Of a DNA stretch of 5,857 bases, positions 1 to 5,479 are shown piece by piece; the first letter of the stretch is position 1; the number at the start of each line of letters is the position of its first letter. The stretch lies in contig JAEYSV010000063.1 of assembly GCA_023434365.1 (NCBI GenBank), positions 1 through 5,857 on the forward strand. Direction: 5' to 3'. The position numbers and the translations under genes were made by a program. Below the pieces are notes generated by a model. The model had not been told where the DNA came from, ran no database searches, and saw only the letters and a program-made list of their open reading frames with translations. The DNA is from Bacillota bacterium (lineage in GTDB: Bacteria; Bacillota; Clostridia; Lachnospirales; Lachnospiraceae).

Positions 1-297
1 ACGGTTGATTCCATTACAACCAATGAAATCAATGAGTTTTTAACGACGTTCTTCAAGCTCTATCCTACAGCGACAGCCAGTGAACTTTCCTACTATGTGA
101 ATGACGGGATATTAAAACCAATCGGAAAAGAGTACATCTTTCAAGAACTGGTAAATCCTATTCACAATCGTAAGGATAATCAAGTCACGGTATCGCTGAC
201 AGTGGAGTATATCGACCAGCAGACCAAAGCAACGCAGGTATCTCAATTTGATTTGGTACTTGAAAAGAACGGGAGTAATTGGAAGATTATAGAATAA
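1..297 (+). CDS. orf13: C-terminal part of Tn916 Orf13-type conjugation protein (TcpC-like), truncated by window edge
   Basis: The frame is open from base 1 to the TAA at 295-297, giving 98 residues that end in ...SNWKIIE. The start lies outside the window, and the ATG at 97 is an internal Met with no ribosome binding site. The sequence (TVDSITTNEINEFL..., then YFVND-like and NPIHNRKDNQVTVSLTVEY segments) is recognised as the C-terminal domain of Orf13 of Tn916-family elements. That protein belongs to the TcpC family, membrane-anchored components of the Gram-positive conjugation channel whose C-terminal domain has an NTF2-like fold. No membrane segment is expected in this part and none is seen. 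It lies directly upstream of the tet(M) leader, its position in Tn916. The family assignment comes from recall of the protein and from gene order; the fold is known for the family, not shown here. Confidence 0.88.
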   Translation, partial: TVDSITTNEINEFLTTFFKLYPTATASELSYYVNDGILKPIGKEYIFQELVNPIHNRKDNQVTVSLTVEYIDQQTKATQVSQFDLVLEKNGSNWKIIE

Positions 298-366
298 CAA
301 ATATTGGTACATTATTACAGCTATTTTGTAATCACGTACTCTCTTTGATAAAAAATTGGAGATTCC

Positions 367-395
367 TTTACAAATATGCTCTTACGTGCTATTAT
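367..395 (+). promoter_or_regulatory. tet(M) promoter
   Basis: TTTACA at 367-372 and TATTAT at 390-395 are separated by exactly 17 nt, a near-consensus sigma-A promoter. It lies 70 bp after the orf13 stop and about 20 bp before the first leader ribosome binding site, so transcription should begin near 402. This is where the tet(M) promoter is expected in Tn916-type elements. The start point is inferred. Confidence 0.8.
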
Positions 396-426
396 TTAAG
401 TATCTATTTAAAAGGAGTTAATAAAT

Positions 427-450
427 ATGCGGCAAGGTATTCTTAAATAA
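427..450 (+). CDS. 7-codon leader ORF of the tet(M) attenuator (MRQGILK)
   Basis: ATG at 427 runs seven codons (M-R-Q-G-I-L-K) to TAA at 448-450. AAAGGAG ending at 417 gives a strong ribosome binding site with GGAG 9 nt before the ATG. The ORF begins only about 25 nt after the inferred transcription start. Codons 3 to 7 and the stop form most of the 5' arm of the long dyad described at 434-535, so a ribosome translating or stalled here would keep that arm single-stranded. The peptide itself probably has no function after synthesis; the act of translation is likely the signal. Translation is inferred from the ribosome binding site and position. Confidence 0.55.
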   Translation: MRQGILK

Positions 451-535
451 ACTGTCAATTTGATAGTGGGAACAAATAATTGGATGTCCTTTTTTAGGAG
501 GGCTTAGTTTTTTGTACCCAGTTTAAGAATACCTT
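434..535 (+). promoter_or_regulatory. tet(M) leader RNA long-range dyad (attenuator)
   Basis: AAGGTATTCTTAAA at 434-447 plus ACTG at 451-454 can pair with CAGTTTAAGAATACCTT at 519-535, leaving only TAA (448-450, the short leader's stop codon) bulged. Inside it TGGGAACAAA at 466-475 pairs with TTTGTACCCA at 511-520 with one mismatch; the two stems compete for 2 bp. Two T-runs (490-495 and 508-513) lie in the enclosed segment. Tn916 tet(M) is known to be controlled by transcriptional attenuation in its leader. How this dyad takes part, as antiterminator, pause site or terminator, is inferred. Confidence 0.6.
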
Positions 536-571
536 TATCATGTGATTCTAAAGTATCCGGAGAATATCTGT

Positions 572-658
572 ATGCTTTGTATGCCTATGGTTATGCATAA
601 AAATCCCAGTGATAAGAGTATTTATCACTGGGATTTTTATGCCCTTTTGGGCTTTTGA
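572..658 (+). CDS. orf12: 28-residue tetracycline resistance leader peptide (Tn916 Orf12)
   Basis: ATG at 572 runs 28 codons to TGA at 656-658; the peptide begins MLCMPMVMHKNPSDK and ends ...FYALLGF. GGAG at 559-562 is 9 nt upstream, a usable ribosome binding site. It matches the leader peptide encoded before tet(M) in Tn916 (Orf12, tetracycline-resistance leader family). The terminator hairpin at 595-642 lies wholly inside this ORF, so a ribosome following close behind RNA polymerase would prevent the hairpin from forming. In the accepted attenuation model, tetracycline changes the speed and coupling of leader translation so that polymerase reads on into tet(M). The stop codon lies 15 nt before the tet(M) start, which may also allow ribosome hand-over. 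Confidence 0.8.
   Translation: MLCMPMVMHKNPSDKSIYHWDFYALLGF
595..656 (+). terminator. Attenuator terminator upstream of tet(M)
   Basis: Bases 595-615 pair perfectly with 622-642, a 21-bp stem with a 6-nt loop (616-621) and a CCCAGTG/CACTGGG core. The 3' side runs into a second small stem, GCCC (641-644) / GGGC (649-652) with a TTTT loop, followed by TTTT at 653-656. The two stems share bases 641-642. This is the best terminator-like structure in the leader and lies 18 bp before the tet(M) start. It is inferred to end most transcripts when no drug is present. Confidence 0.7.
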
Positions 659-660
659 AT

Positions 661-666
661 GGAGGA
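661..666 (+). promoter_or_regulatory. tet(M) ribosome binding site, fixes the start at 674
   Basis: GGAGGA lies 7 nt upstream of the ATG at 674 and overlaps the alternative in-frame ATG at 659. It therefore selects the 674 start, which gives the standard MKIINIGVLAH N-terminus. The ATG at 659 has no ribosome binding site of its own. Confidence 0.85.
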
Positions 667-673
667 AAATCAC

Positions 674-2593
674 ATGAAAATTATTAATATTGGAGTTTTA
701 GCTCATGTTGATGCGGGAAAAACTACCTTAACAGAAAGCTTATTATATAACAGTGGAGCGATTACAGAATTAGGAAGCGTGGACAGAGGTACAACGAAAA
801 CGGATAATACGCTTTTAGAACGTCAGAGAGGAATTACAATTCAGACGGCGATAACCTCTTTTCAGTGGAAAAATACTAAGATGAACATCATAGACACGCC
901 AGGACATATGGATTTTTTAGCAGAAGTATATCGTTCATTATCAGTATTAGATGGGGCAATTCTACTGATTTCTGCAAAAGATGGCGTACAAGCACAAACT
1001 CGTATATTGTTTCATGCACTTAGGAAAATAGGTATTCCCACAATCTTTTTTATCAATAAGATTGACCAAAATGGAATTGATTTATCAACGGTTTATCAGG
1101 ATATTAAAGAGAAACTTTCTGCGGAAATTGTAATCAAACAGAAGGTAGAACTGCATCCTAATATGCGTGTAATGAACTTTACCGAATCTGAACAATGGGA
1201 TATGGTAATAGAAGGAAATGATTACCTTTTGGAGAAATATACGTCTGGGAAATTATTGGAAGCATTAGAACTCGAACAAGAGGAAAGCATAAGATTTCAT
1301 AATTGTTCCCTGTTCCCTGTTTATCACGGAAGTGCAAAAAACAATATAGGGATTGATAACCTTATAGAAGTGATTACGAATAAATTTTATTCATCAACAC
1401 ATCGAGGTCAGTCTGAACTTTGCGGAAAAGTTTTCAAAATTGAGTATTCGGAAAAAAGACAGCGTCTTGCATATATACGTCTTTATAGTGGCGTACTGCA
1501 TTTGCGAGATTCGGTTAGAATATCGGAAAAGGAAAAAATAAAAATTACAGAAATGTATACTTCAATAAATGGTGAATTATGTAAAATCGATAAGGCTTAT
1601 TCCGGGGAAATTGTTATTTTGCAGAATGAGTTTTTGAAGTTAAATAGTGTTCTTGGAGATACAAAGCTATTGCCACAGAGAGAGAGAATTGAAAATCCCC
1701 TCCCTCTGCTGCAAACGACTGTTGAACCGAGCAAACCTCAACAAAGGGAAATGTTACTTGATGCACTTTTAGAAATCTCCGACAGTGACCCGCTTCTGCG
1801 ATATTATGTGGATTCTGCGACACATGAAATCATACTTTCTTTCTTAGGGAAAGTACAAATGGAAGTGACTTGTGCTCTGCTGCAAGAAAAGTATCATGTG
1901 GAGATAGAAATAAAAGAGCCTACAGTCATTTATATGGAAAGACCGTTAAAAAAAGCAGAGTATACCATTCACATCGAAGTTCCACCGAATCCTTTCTGGG
2001 CTTCCATTGGTCTATCTGTAGCACAGCTTCCATTAGGGAGCGGAGTACAGTATGAGAGCTCGGTTTCTCTTGGATACTTAAATCAATCGTTTCAAAATGC
2101 AGTTATGGAGGGGATACGCTATGGCTGTGAACAAGGATTGTATGGTTGGAATGTGACGGACTGTAAAATCTGTTTTAAGTATGGCTTATACTATAGCCCT
2201 GTTAGTACCCCAGCAGATTTTCGGATGCTTGCTCCTATTGTATTGGAACAAGTCTTAAAAAAAGCTGGAACAGAATTGTTAGAGCCATATCTTAGTTTTA
2301 AAATTTATGCGCCACAGGAATATCTTTCACGAGCATACAACGATGCTCCTAAATATTGTGCGAACATCGTAGACACTCAATTGAAAAATAATGAGGTCAT
2401 TCTTAGTGGAGAAATCCCTGCTCGGTGTATTCAAGAATATCGTAGTGATTTAACTTTCTTTACAAATGGACGTAGTGTTTGTTTAACAGAGTTAAAAGGG
2501 TACCATGTTACTACCGGTGAACCTGTTTGCCAGCCCCGTCGTCCAAATAGTCGGATAGATAAAGTACGATATATGTTCAATAAAATAACTTAG
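674..2593 (+). CDS. tet(M): Tetracycline resistance ribosomal protection protein TetM
   Basis: This is a complete 639-residue protein, the usual TetM length. TetM is a soluble GTPase related to elongation factor G that binds the tetracycline-stalled 70S ribosome, displaces the drug from its site on the small subunit and leaves after GTP hydrolysis. The GTPase motifs are all present: G1 AHVDAGKT (10-17), G2 RGITI (52-56), G3 DTPGH (74-78) and G4 NKID (128-131), with SAK near 220-222. The domain IV loop that reaches the drug site has Tyr507-Ser508-Pro509-Val510, the residues known to matter in TetM. The C-terminus ends ...VRYMFNKIT, as in the family. No frameshift or missing motif is seen, so it should be functional. 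Expression is governed by the attenuator at 367-656. The read-through transcript enters the broken KTR gene and the antisense strand of the IS. The protein looks like a common Tn916/Tn1545-type allele; the exact variant was not determined. Confidence 0.98.
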   Translation: MKIINIGVLAHVDAGKTTLTESLLYNSGAITELGSVDRGTTKTDNTLLERQRGITIQTAITSFQWKNTKMNIIDTPGHMDFLAEVYRSLSVLDGAILLISAKDGVQAQTRILFHALRKIGIPTIFFINKIDQNGIDLSTVYQDIKEKLSAEIVIKQKVELHPNMRVMNFTESEQWDMVIEGNDYLLEKYTSGKLLEALELEQEESIRFHNCSLFPVYHGSAKNNIGIDNLIEVITNKFYSSTHRGQSELCGKVFKIEYSEKRQRLAYIRLYSGVLHLRDSVRISEKEKIKITEMYTSINGELCKIDKAYSGEIVILQNEFLKLNSVLGDTKLLPQRERIENPLPLLQTTVEPSKPQQREMLLDALLEISDSDPLLRYYVDSATHEIILSFLGKVQMEVTCALLQEKYHVEIEIKEPTVIYMERPLKKAEYTIHIEVPPNPFWASIGLSVAQLPLGSGVQYESSVSLGYLNQSFQNAVMEGIRYGCEQGLYGWNVTDCKICFKYGLYYSPVSTPADFRMLAPIVLEQVLKKAGTELLEPYLSFKIYAPQEYLSRAYNDAPKYCANIVDTQLKNNEVILSGEIPARCIQEYRSDLTFFTNGRSVCLTELKGYHVTTGEPVCQPRRPNSRIDKVRYMFNKIT

Positions 2594-2625
2594 TGTATTT
2601 TATGTTGTTATATAAATATGGTTTC

Positions 2626-2654
2626 TTGTTAAATAAGATGAAATATTTTTTAAT
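2626..2654 (+). promoter_or_regulatory. Possible weak promoter before the KTR gene
   Basis: TTGTTA at 2626-2631 and TTTAAT at 2649-2654 are 17 nt apart, 23 bp before the KTR ribosome binding site. The region is very AT-rich, so chance matches are likely. If real, it would let the KTR gene be expressed separately from tet(M). Confidence 0.25.
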
Positions 2655-2690
2655 AAAGATTTGAATTAAAGTGTAAAGGAGGAGATAGTT

Positions 2691-2783
2691 ATTATAAACT
2701 ACAAGTGGATATTGTGTCCTGTATGTGGAAATAAAACACGATTAAAGATAAGGGAAGATGCAAATGTCAATATAAAAATGTAG
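2691..2783 (+). pseudogene. Cysteine-rich KTR-domain protein gene (Tn916 orf6 position), 5' half cut by IS21 element
   Basis: A strong AGGAGG (2677-2682) precedes a frame reading ...NYKWILCPVCGNKTRLKIRED up to 2759, where the IS begins. The frame then adds eight IS-encoded residues and stops at TAG 2781-2783. The CPVC knuckle and the KTR motif that names the family are present. The second CxxC knuckle lies beyond the IS, at 5328-5339. Joined, the two parts would give a protein of about 62 residues. It is a presumed small zinc-ribbon protein of unknown function commonly found after tet(M) in Tn916-type elements. No ATG, GTG or TTG lies at a proper distance from the ribosome binding site; ATT at 2691 (8 nt spacing) or ATA at 2694 are the only nearby candidates. 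The truncated product is unlikely to fold or bind zinc as the intact protein would. Confidence 0.8.
2755..2758 (+). repeat. Left copy of the 4-bp target-site duplication (AAGA)
   Basis: AAGA just before the IS left end (TGCA at 2759) matches AAGA just after the right end, at 5296-5299. Removing the IS and one copy restores an unbroken KTR reading frame. IS21-family elements typically duplicate 4 to 8 bp. Confidence 0.8.
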
Positions 2784-2834
2784 GATTAATACAAAATAAA
2801 AATGTTGTAAATCCTACATTTTTATTTTGTATTA
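2759..2834 (+). repeat. IS21 left terminal inverted repeat region with nested palindromes
   Basis: Compared with the reverse complement of the right end, about 55 of the outer 70 positions agree, including TGCAAA, AATGTAGGA, ATACAAAATAAAAATGT and TCCTACATT. The AATGTAGGA motif occurs in both orientations within this one end (2777-2785 and 2812-2820). These repeated blocks are probably IstA binding sites, since IS21-type ends usually carry several. The repeat ends exactly where the istB stop codon (2835-2837) begins. Confidence 0.8.
2774..2834. terminator. Alternative hairpins at the IS left end, possible bidirectional terminator
   Basis: Two stems are possible. Bases 2774-2787 (AAAAATGTAGGATT) pair with 2810-2823 (14 bp). 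Bases 2787-2804 pair with 2817-2834 (18 bp, loop of 12). They share 2817-2823 and 2787, so only one can form at a time. On the minus strand this lies immediately after the istB stop, where a terminator would be expected. On the plus strand it is in the path of tet(M) read-through. There is no clean T-run after either stem and the stems are AT-rich, so terminator strength is uncertain. Confidence 0.4.
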
Positions 2835-3590
2835 TTAACTCTCTTCAGATAAAAATTGCAGTTGATCTTTAAGCCTATATGATGGACCGTTTATATTTAA
2901 TACAGAACAATGATGTAACAATCTGTCTAATAATGCATTTGTTAGTACAGGCTCCTGAAATATATCTGCCCATTTTGAAAACGGTGAGTTTGTAGTAATT
3001 ATTGTAGATGATTTTTCATATCTTTTGGCTATAAGATTGAAAAATAAATTAGCTGATTCTGTATTCATTTTTTGATAACCAAGTTCATCAATTATAAGTA
3101 GTTTATATCTGCAATACCACTTTATTCTTGCTTCCAAGCGATTTTCGTCATATGCTTTTTTCAATTGAGATATAAGTTCTTGAAAAGTAATAAAATATAC
3201 ACAATAACGTTGTTTTGCTGCTTCTATACCGAGTGAAACAGCTATATTTGTTTTTCCAACGCCTGGACTACCACATAGTATTACATTTTCTGTATTCTCA
3301 ATAAATCTGAGTGTCATAAGATCCATTATTTTAGCTTTATCTAACGAGGGTTGAAATCTAAAATCAAAGTCTTTTATTTCTTTTATAAAAGGAAAATTTG
3401 ATACTTTAACATTACCTTTTATCGCTGCCTCGGTTCGATATCCTAATTCTTGTGTTGTCATTTCATAAAATGCATCTACTAGAGTTTTGCTTCCTTCTGT
3501 TATAAGATTTATGTATTTATCGATGTTTTCTCTTATTTTTACTAACTCTAGAGCATCAAGATTATTAATTAATGCATTATAATTATTCAT
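2835..3590 (-). CDS. istB: IS21-family helper ATPase IstB
   Basis: This is a 251-residue AAA+ ATPase, the normal IstB length. IstB works with the IstA transposase: it binds and bends target DNA as an ATP-driven oligomer and stimulates integration. Visible motifs are Walker A GSPGVGKT (107-114), Walker B LLIIDE (164-169), a sensor-1-like STIITTN ending at Asn201, and DRLLHHC with Arg223, typical of the DnaC/IstB group. The N-terminal segment (MNNYNALINNLDALELVKIR) fits the short family-specific helical region. The ATG at 3590 is chosen because GGAGG lies 11 nt upstream (3602-3606), inside the last istA codons. The longer TTG start at 3608 would overlap that site. The gene starts 7 nt after the istA stop, so translation is probably coupled. 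It ends at TAA 2835-2837, directly against the left terminal repeat. Confidence 0.93.
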   Translation of the reverse strand: MNNYNALINNLDALELVKIRENIDKYINLITEGSKTLVDAFYEMTTQELGYRTEAAIKGNVKVSNFPFIKEIKDFDFRFQPSLDKAKIMDLMTLRFIENTENVILCGSPGVGKTNIAVSLGIEAAKQRYCVYFITFQELISQLKKAYDENRLEARIKWYCRYKLLIIDELGYQKMNTESANLFFNLIAKRYEKSSTIITTNSPFSKWADIFQEPVLTNALLDRLLHHCSVLNINGPSYRLKDQLQFLSEES

Positions 3591-3597
3591 AAGTGAT

Positions 3598-5178
3598 TTA
3601 ACCTCCAAAAGTTTCTTTCTGTTCTTCTATAAATCCATTAAATTGTTCATTGTACTTTCTTTTAATAAATTCATAACCTTCATCTGACAATATATACTCT
3701 CCATCAACTAACATATAATCCTCAAGTAAACAATCGTAATCTAAGGTTTTGCAGTAATTATTTTTAATAGAAAATTTGAGTATAGACATAAATGCTTCTT
3801 TATTTGCTACATAGGGTAAAACTTCATTCATACCTCTTATAAACGTATTACGATTTTCTATTGTCATGTGTGAATAGTGATTGATTATCCAGTTGCCATA
3901 AGAACTTCCGTTCATATATGCAATAAGTGCATCTATTGATTTGGTAGCCTCAATATTTGATACTTCGACTTTTCTTGTTACTAATAATTTATCCATGAGT
4001 TGTAAATTTTGACTGACAACACTTTCTATGTCAGTTTCTTTAACCTTTCCTTCCATAATCGCAGTATAGTGTTCTTTATGATAATTAACAGGATTTTTAT
4101 TTATTGCGTGATTTGTTACAAGTTTTCCGTTATAATAGATATAGAGTTTATTTGAGAGAACATCGACAGTTACTTCTTCTCCAATAAGCTTAGAACTTAC
4201 GGAATACTTGCTATTTCCATATCTTATAAGAGCTTCGTTTGATACTTTATATTTATTGGGTGATAAATACGAATCAATAACTGAAGCCGGTGGGAGGGGA
4301 TTCAAGTATTCCTTTTCTTTGTAAAATAAGGCAGTTGGTGACATACCTGTTTCCTCATTAATTTTTATATTCATTTTTAGATTAATATCCTCAATAATCT
4401 TAATTAGGTCCTCCAAAGTATCAAACTCACCGTTATAAGCTCTAATCCAATCAATAACTTTATTCTTTGCCTCAACAGTTCCTTTCGTTTCTGGTTTTCT
4501 CGTTCCGCATAATCTGACCCTGAATCCAAAATCTTTAGAAAATATAGCCATACCCTTAGTTATTTCTTTTTTTCTACCAGATATATTCGCAACAGTTGAC
4601 ATGTTGTCAAACAGTAATTCATCAGGTATGCCGCCCATTGCTATAAAGCTATTTATAAGACATCTGTAGACATCATCCGTTCTTTTTTGAATTGATATAT
4701 CCAAATGACTATATTTAGAATGCCCTAATGCTAAATGTAAAACATTAATAGTGAATTTTTGTCCTTGCTTTGATATAAGCGGAATATCCTCCTTCCAGTC
4801 CACTTGGCCTTGTTTACCAATAGGCGTTTCATATCTTGGATGCGCAGCGCTATTATTTTTAGGTAAAAGTTTATTTCTCTTTACAAATGCAAGAAAATTT
4901 GAATAAGTACCAATAACTTCTATACCATAAGTATCTACCATAAATTCGTACACTCCCCTTACAGTGATTCTTTTTATTGTAAGTTTATCTTTAATTTGTA
5001 CTCTGTATTGGTCTAAGCGACTTGTCTTGTTTCTGGTTTTAGGCTTTCCCTCATATCCTTCGTAGTATTTTTTTACTGTCCTCCAATTCATACCGTATTC
5101 TCTAGCAAGGGCTGCAAAGTTAGGTTTTATTCCTAAGCTTTTCATTAATAATAATTCTCCTTGTATGTTCTTGTTCAT
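3598..5178 (-). CDS. istA: IS21-family transposase IstA
   Basis: The 526-residue protein has a helix-turn-helix near residues 20-39 (NFAALAREYGMNWRTVKKYY) for binding the IS ends, then an rve/RNase H-like DDE integrase core. The likely catalytic residues are Asp127 in GQVDWKED, Asp191 in LLFDNMST and Glu236 in KGTVEAKNK, with typical surrounding sequence and spacing. The C-terminal region contains the usual Mu-C-like segment (YSVSSKLIGEEVTV). IstA cuts and joins the element ends. The ATG at 5178 is preferred over an in-frame ATG at 5226, because GGAGG at 5189-5193 is 10 nt upstream and the 5226 start would add a hydrophobic stretch from non-coding DNA. That ribosome binding site is buried in a strong hairpin (5181-5210), which suggests low transposase synthesis. 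No frameshift or missing catalytic residue is seen. Confidence 0.93.
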   Translation of the reverse strand: MNKNIQGELLLMKSLGIKPNFAALAREYGMNWRTVKKYYEGYEGKPKTRNKTSRLDQYRVQIKDKLTIKRITVRGVYEFMVDTYGIEVIGTYSNFLAFVKRNKLLPKNNSAAHPRYETPIGKQGQVDWKEDIPLISKQGQKFTINVLHLALGHSKYSHLDISIQKRTDDVYRCLINSFIAMGGIPDELLFDNMSTVANISGRKKEITKGMAIFSKDFGFRVRLCGTRKPETKGTVEAKNKVIDWIRAYNGEFDTLEDLIKIIEDINLKMNIKINEETGMSPTALFYKEKEYLNPLPPASVIDSYLSPNKYKVSNEALIRYGNSKYSVSSKLIGEEVTVDVLSNKLYIYYNGKLVTNHAINKNPVNYHKEHYTAIMEGKVKETDIESVVSQNLQLMDKLLVTRKVEVSNIEATKSIDALIAYMNGSSYGNWIINHYSHMTIENRNTFIRGMNEVLPYVANKEAFMSILKFSIKNNYCKTLDYDCLLEDYMLVDGEYILSDEGYEFIKRKYNEQFNGFIEEQKETFGG

Positions 5179-5180
5179 TT

Positions 5181-5210
5181 TTGTTATACCTCCGAAGGAG
5201 AGTATAACAA
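5181..5210 (-). promoter_or_regulatory. Hairpin hiding the istA ribosome binding site
   Basis: On the istA strand UUGUUAUAC-u-CUCC pairs with GGAGGUAUAACAA across a UUC loop: 13 base pairs with a single bulged U. GGAGG (5189-5193), the only ribosome binding site for istA, is wholly inside the 3' arm, and the ATG follows 2 nt after the stem. Any transcript that starts upstream of 5210 should therefore be poorly translated. The pairing is directly visible; the effect on expression is inferred. Confidence 0.7.
5201..5209 (-). promoter_or_regulatory. Possible extended -10 promoter for istA
   Basis: The minus strand reads TGTTATACT, a TGn extended -10 with TATACT at 5206-5201. The sequence about 17 nt upstream is only T-rich and gives no clear -35. 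A start near G5193 would give a transcript beginning at the ribosome binding site and lacking the hairpin's 5' arm. This is a single-motif prediction in AT-rich DNA. Confidence 0.35.
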
Positions 5211-5219
5211 TAAATCCTA

Positions 5220-5295
5220 AAATCAAAAATAAGAATGTAGGAAAACATACATTTTTATTTTGTATTTTTCCTACATTCTTATTTTATACTTTGCA
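5220..5295 (-). repeat. IS21 right terminal inverted repeat region with 20-bp palindrome
   Basis: This is the counterpart of the left end. It contains a perfect 20-bp dyad, 5226-5245 against 5266-5285 (AAAATAAGAATGTAGGAAAA and its complement), with a 20-nt loop holding the ATACAAAATAAAAATGTAT block. It lies upstream of istA, so transcripts entering the IS from the orf9 side would carry this hairpin. The repeated AATGTAGGA blocks are likely transposase sites. Confidence 0.8.
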
Positions 5296-5299
5296 AAGA
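5296..5299 (+). repeat. Right copy of the 4-bp target-site duplication (AAGA)
   Basis: AAGA follows the terminal TGCA at 5292-5295 and matches 2755-2758. The preceding base of the IS is also A, so the boundary could be shifted by one, but the shared TGCA termini favour this placement. Confidence 0.8.
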
Positions 5300-5420
5300 T
5301 ACTGAATTAAAAAAATTCCCCCTCTATTGTCCGAAATGCAGACAAGAAAATTTAATTGAAATAAAGCAGTTCAAAGTAACTGTGATTACAGAGCCAGACG
5401 CAAAGACGCAGAGCCGATAA
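5298..5420 (+). pseudogene. Cysteine-rich KTR-domain protein gene, 3' half beyond the IS
   Basis: Starting at the GAT that rejoins the 5' half, the frame reads DTELKNFPLYCPKC..., then KQFKVTVITEPDAKTQSR, and stops at TAA 5418-5420. It holds the second CxxC knuckle (CPKC) of the presumed zinc ribbon; the first is in the other half, at 2715-2726. It has no ribosome binding site or start codon of its own and is cut off from its promoter, so it should be silent. Apart from the insertion, no damage to the frame is seen, which suggests the interruption is recent. Confidence 0.8.
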
Positions 5421-5456
5421 AATGAGATTAATACAATCTCATTTTATCGGCTCTTT
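5411..5456 (+). terminator. Terminator after the KTR gene, between convergent KTR and orf9
   Basis: GAGCCGATAAAATGAGATT (5411-5429) pairs perfectly with 5435-5453, a 19-bp stem with a 5-nt loop, followed by TTT (5454-5456). The 5' arm includes the KTR stop codon. On the plus strand it would end KTR or tet(M) read-through. On the minus strand there is no T-run after the stem, so it may stop orf9 transcripts less well, leaving them able to run toward istA. Confidence 0.7.
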
Positions 5457-5479
5457 CCGTTATGTATGGATTCTTTTAA

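Larger units (their letters stand above)
2759..5295 (-). mobile_element. Complete IS21-family insertion sequence (2,537 bp)
   Basis: The element is defined by matching ends (TGCAAA... at 2759 and its complement ...TTTGCA at 5295), imperfect inverted repeats of about 70 bp, and AAGA direct repeats on both sides. It carries the two-gene IS21 layout on the minus strand: istA (DDE transposase) then istB (AAA+ helper ATPase), 7 nt apart. Both genes appear intact, so the IS may be active. Length is in the normal IS21 range. It lies inside the KTR gene, antisense to tet(M) and in the same direction as orf9. By eye it is more AT-rich than tet(M), which fits a separate origin. I cannot assign a named IS. 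Confidence 0.93.

Noticed and set aside
97..297. A stand-alone 66-residue gene starting at ATG 97
   Set aside because: The same frame is open back to base 1 and reads as Orf13 sequence; the ATG has no ribosome binding site and is internal.
112..312. Minus-strand 66-residue ORF
   Set aside because: It is antisense to the orf13 end, has no recognisable protein features, and is best explained as a shadow of the real frame.
307..339. Small dyad after orf13 (ATTACA 314-319 / TGTAAT 327-332, with outer GTAC pairs)
   Set aside because: Only 6 bp, AT-rich and without a T-run, so not convincing as a terminator for orf13.
659..673. Longer TetM start adding MEENH
   Set aside because: The ATG at 659 overlaps the ribosome binding site that serves 674, and TetM proteins begin MKIINIG.
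1614..2055. Small ORFs overlapping tet(M) (minus 1614-1823, plus 1870-2055)
   Set aside because: Both lie wholly inside tet(M) in other frames, with no ribosome binding site or recognisable domain.
674..2593. Mosaic tet(M) made from different alleles
   Set aside because: Some residues differ from the TetM sequence I remember best, but they fit common Tn1545-type alleles; without an alignment no mosaic junction can be supported.
3591..3608. IstB extended to a TTG at 3608
   Set aside because: That start overlaps the GGAGG that serves the ATG at 3590, and the extra residues are unlike the family start.
5179..5226. IstA extended to an ATG at 5226
   Set aside because: The extra 16 residues come from the hairpin region and part of the terminal repeat; the GGAGG site points to 5178.
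2774..5285. CRISPR-like repeats (AATGTAGGA blocks)
   Set aside because: The copies occur only at the two IS ends, in inverted pairs and without spacer arrays, so they are transposon end sequences.
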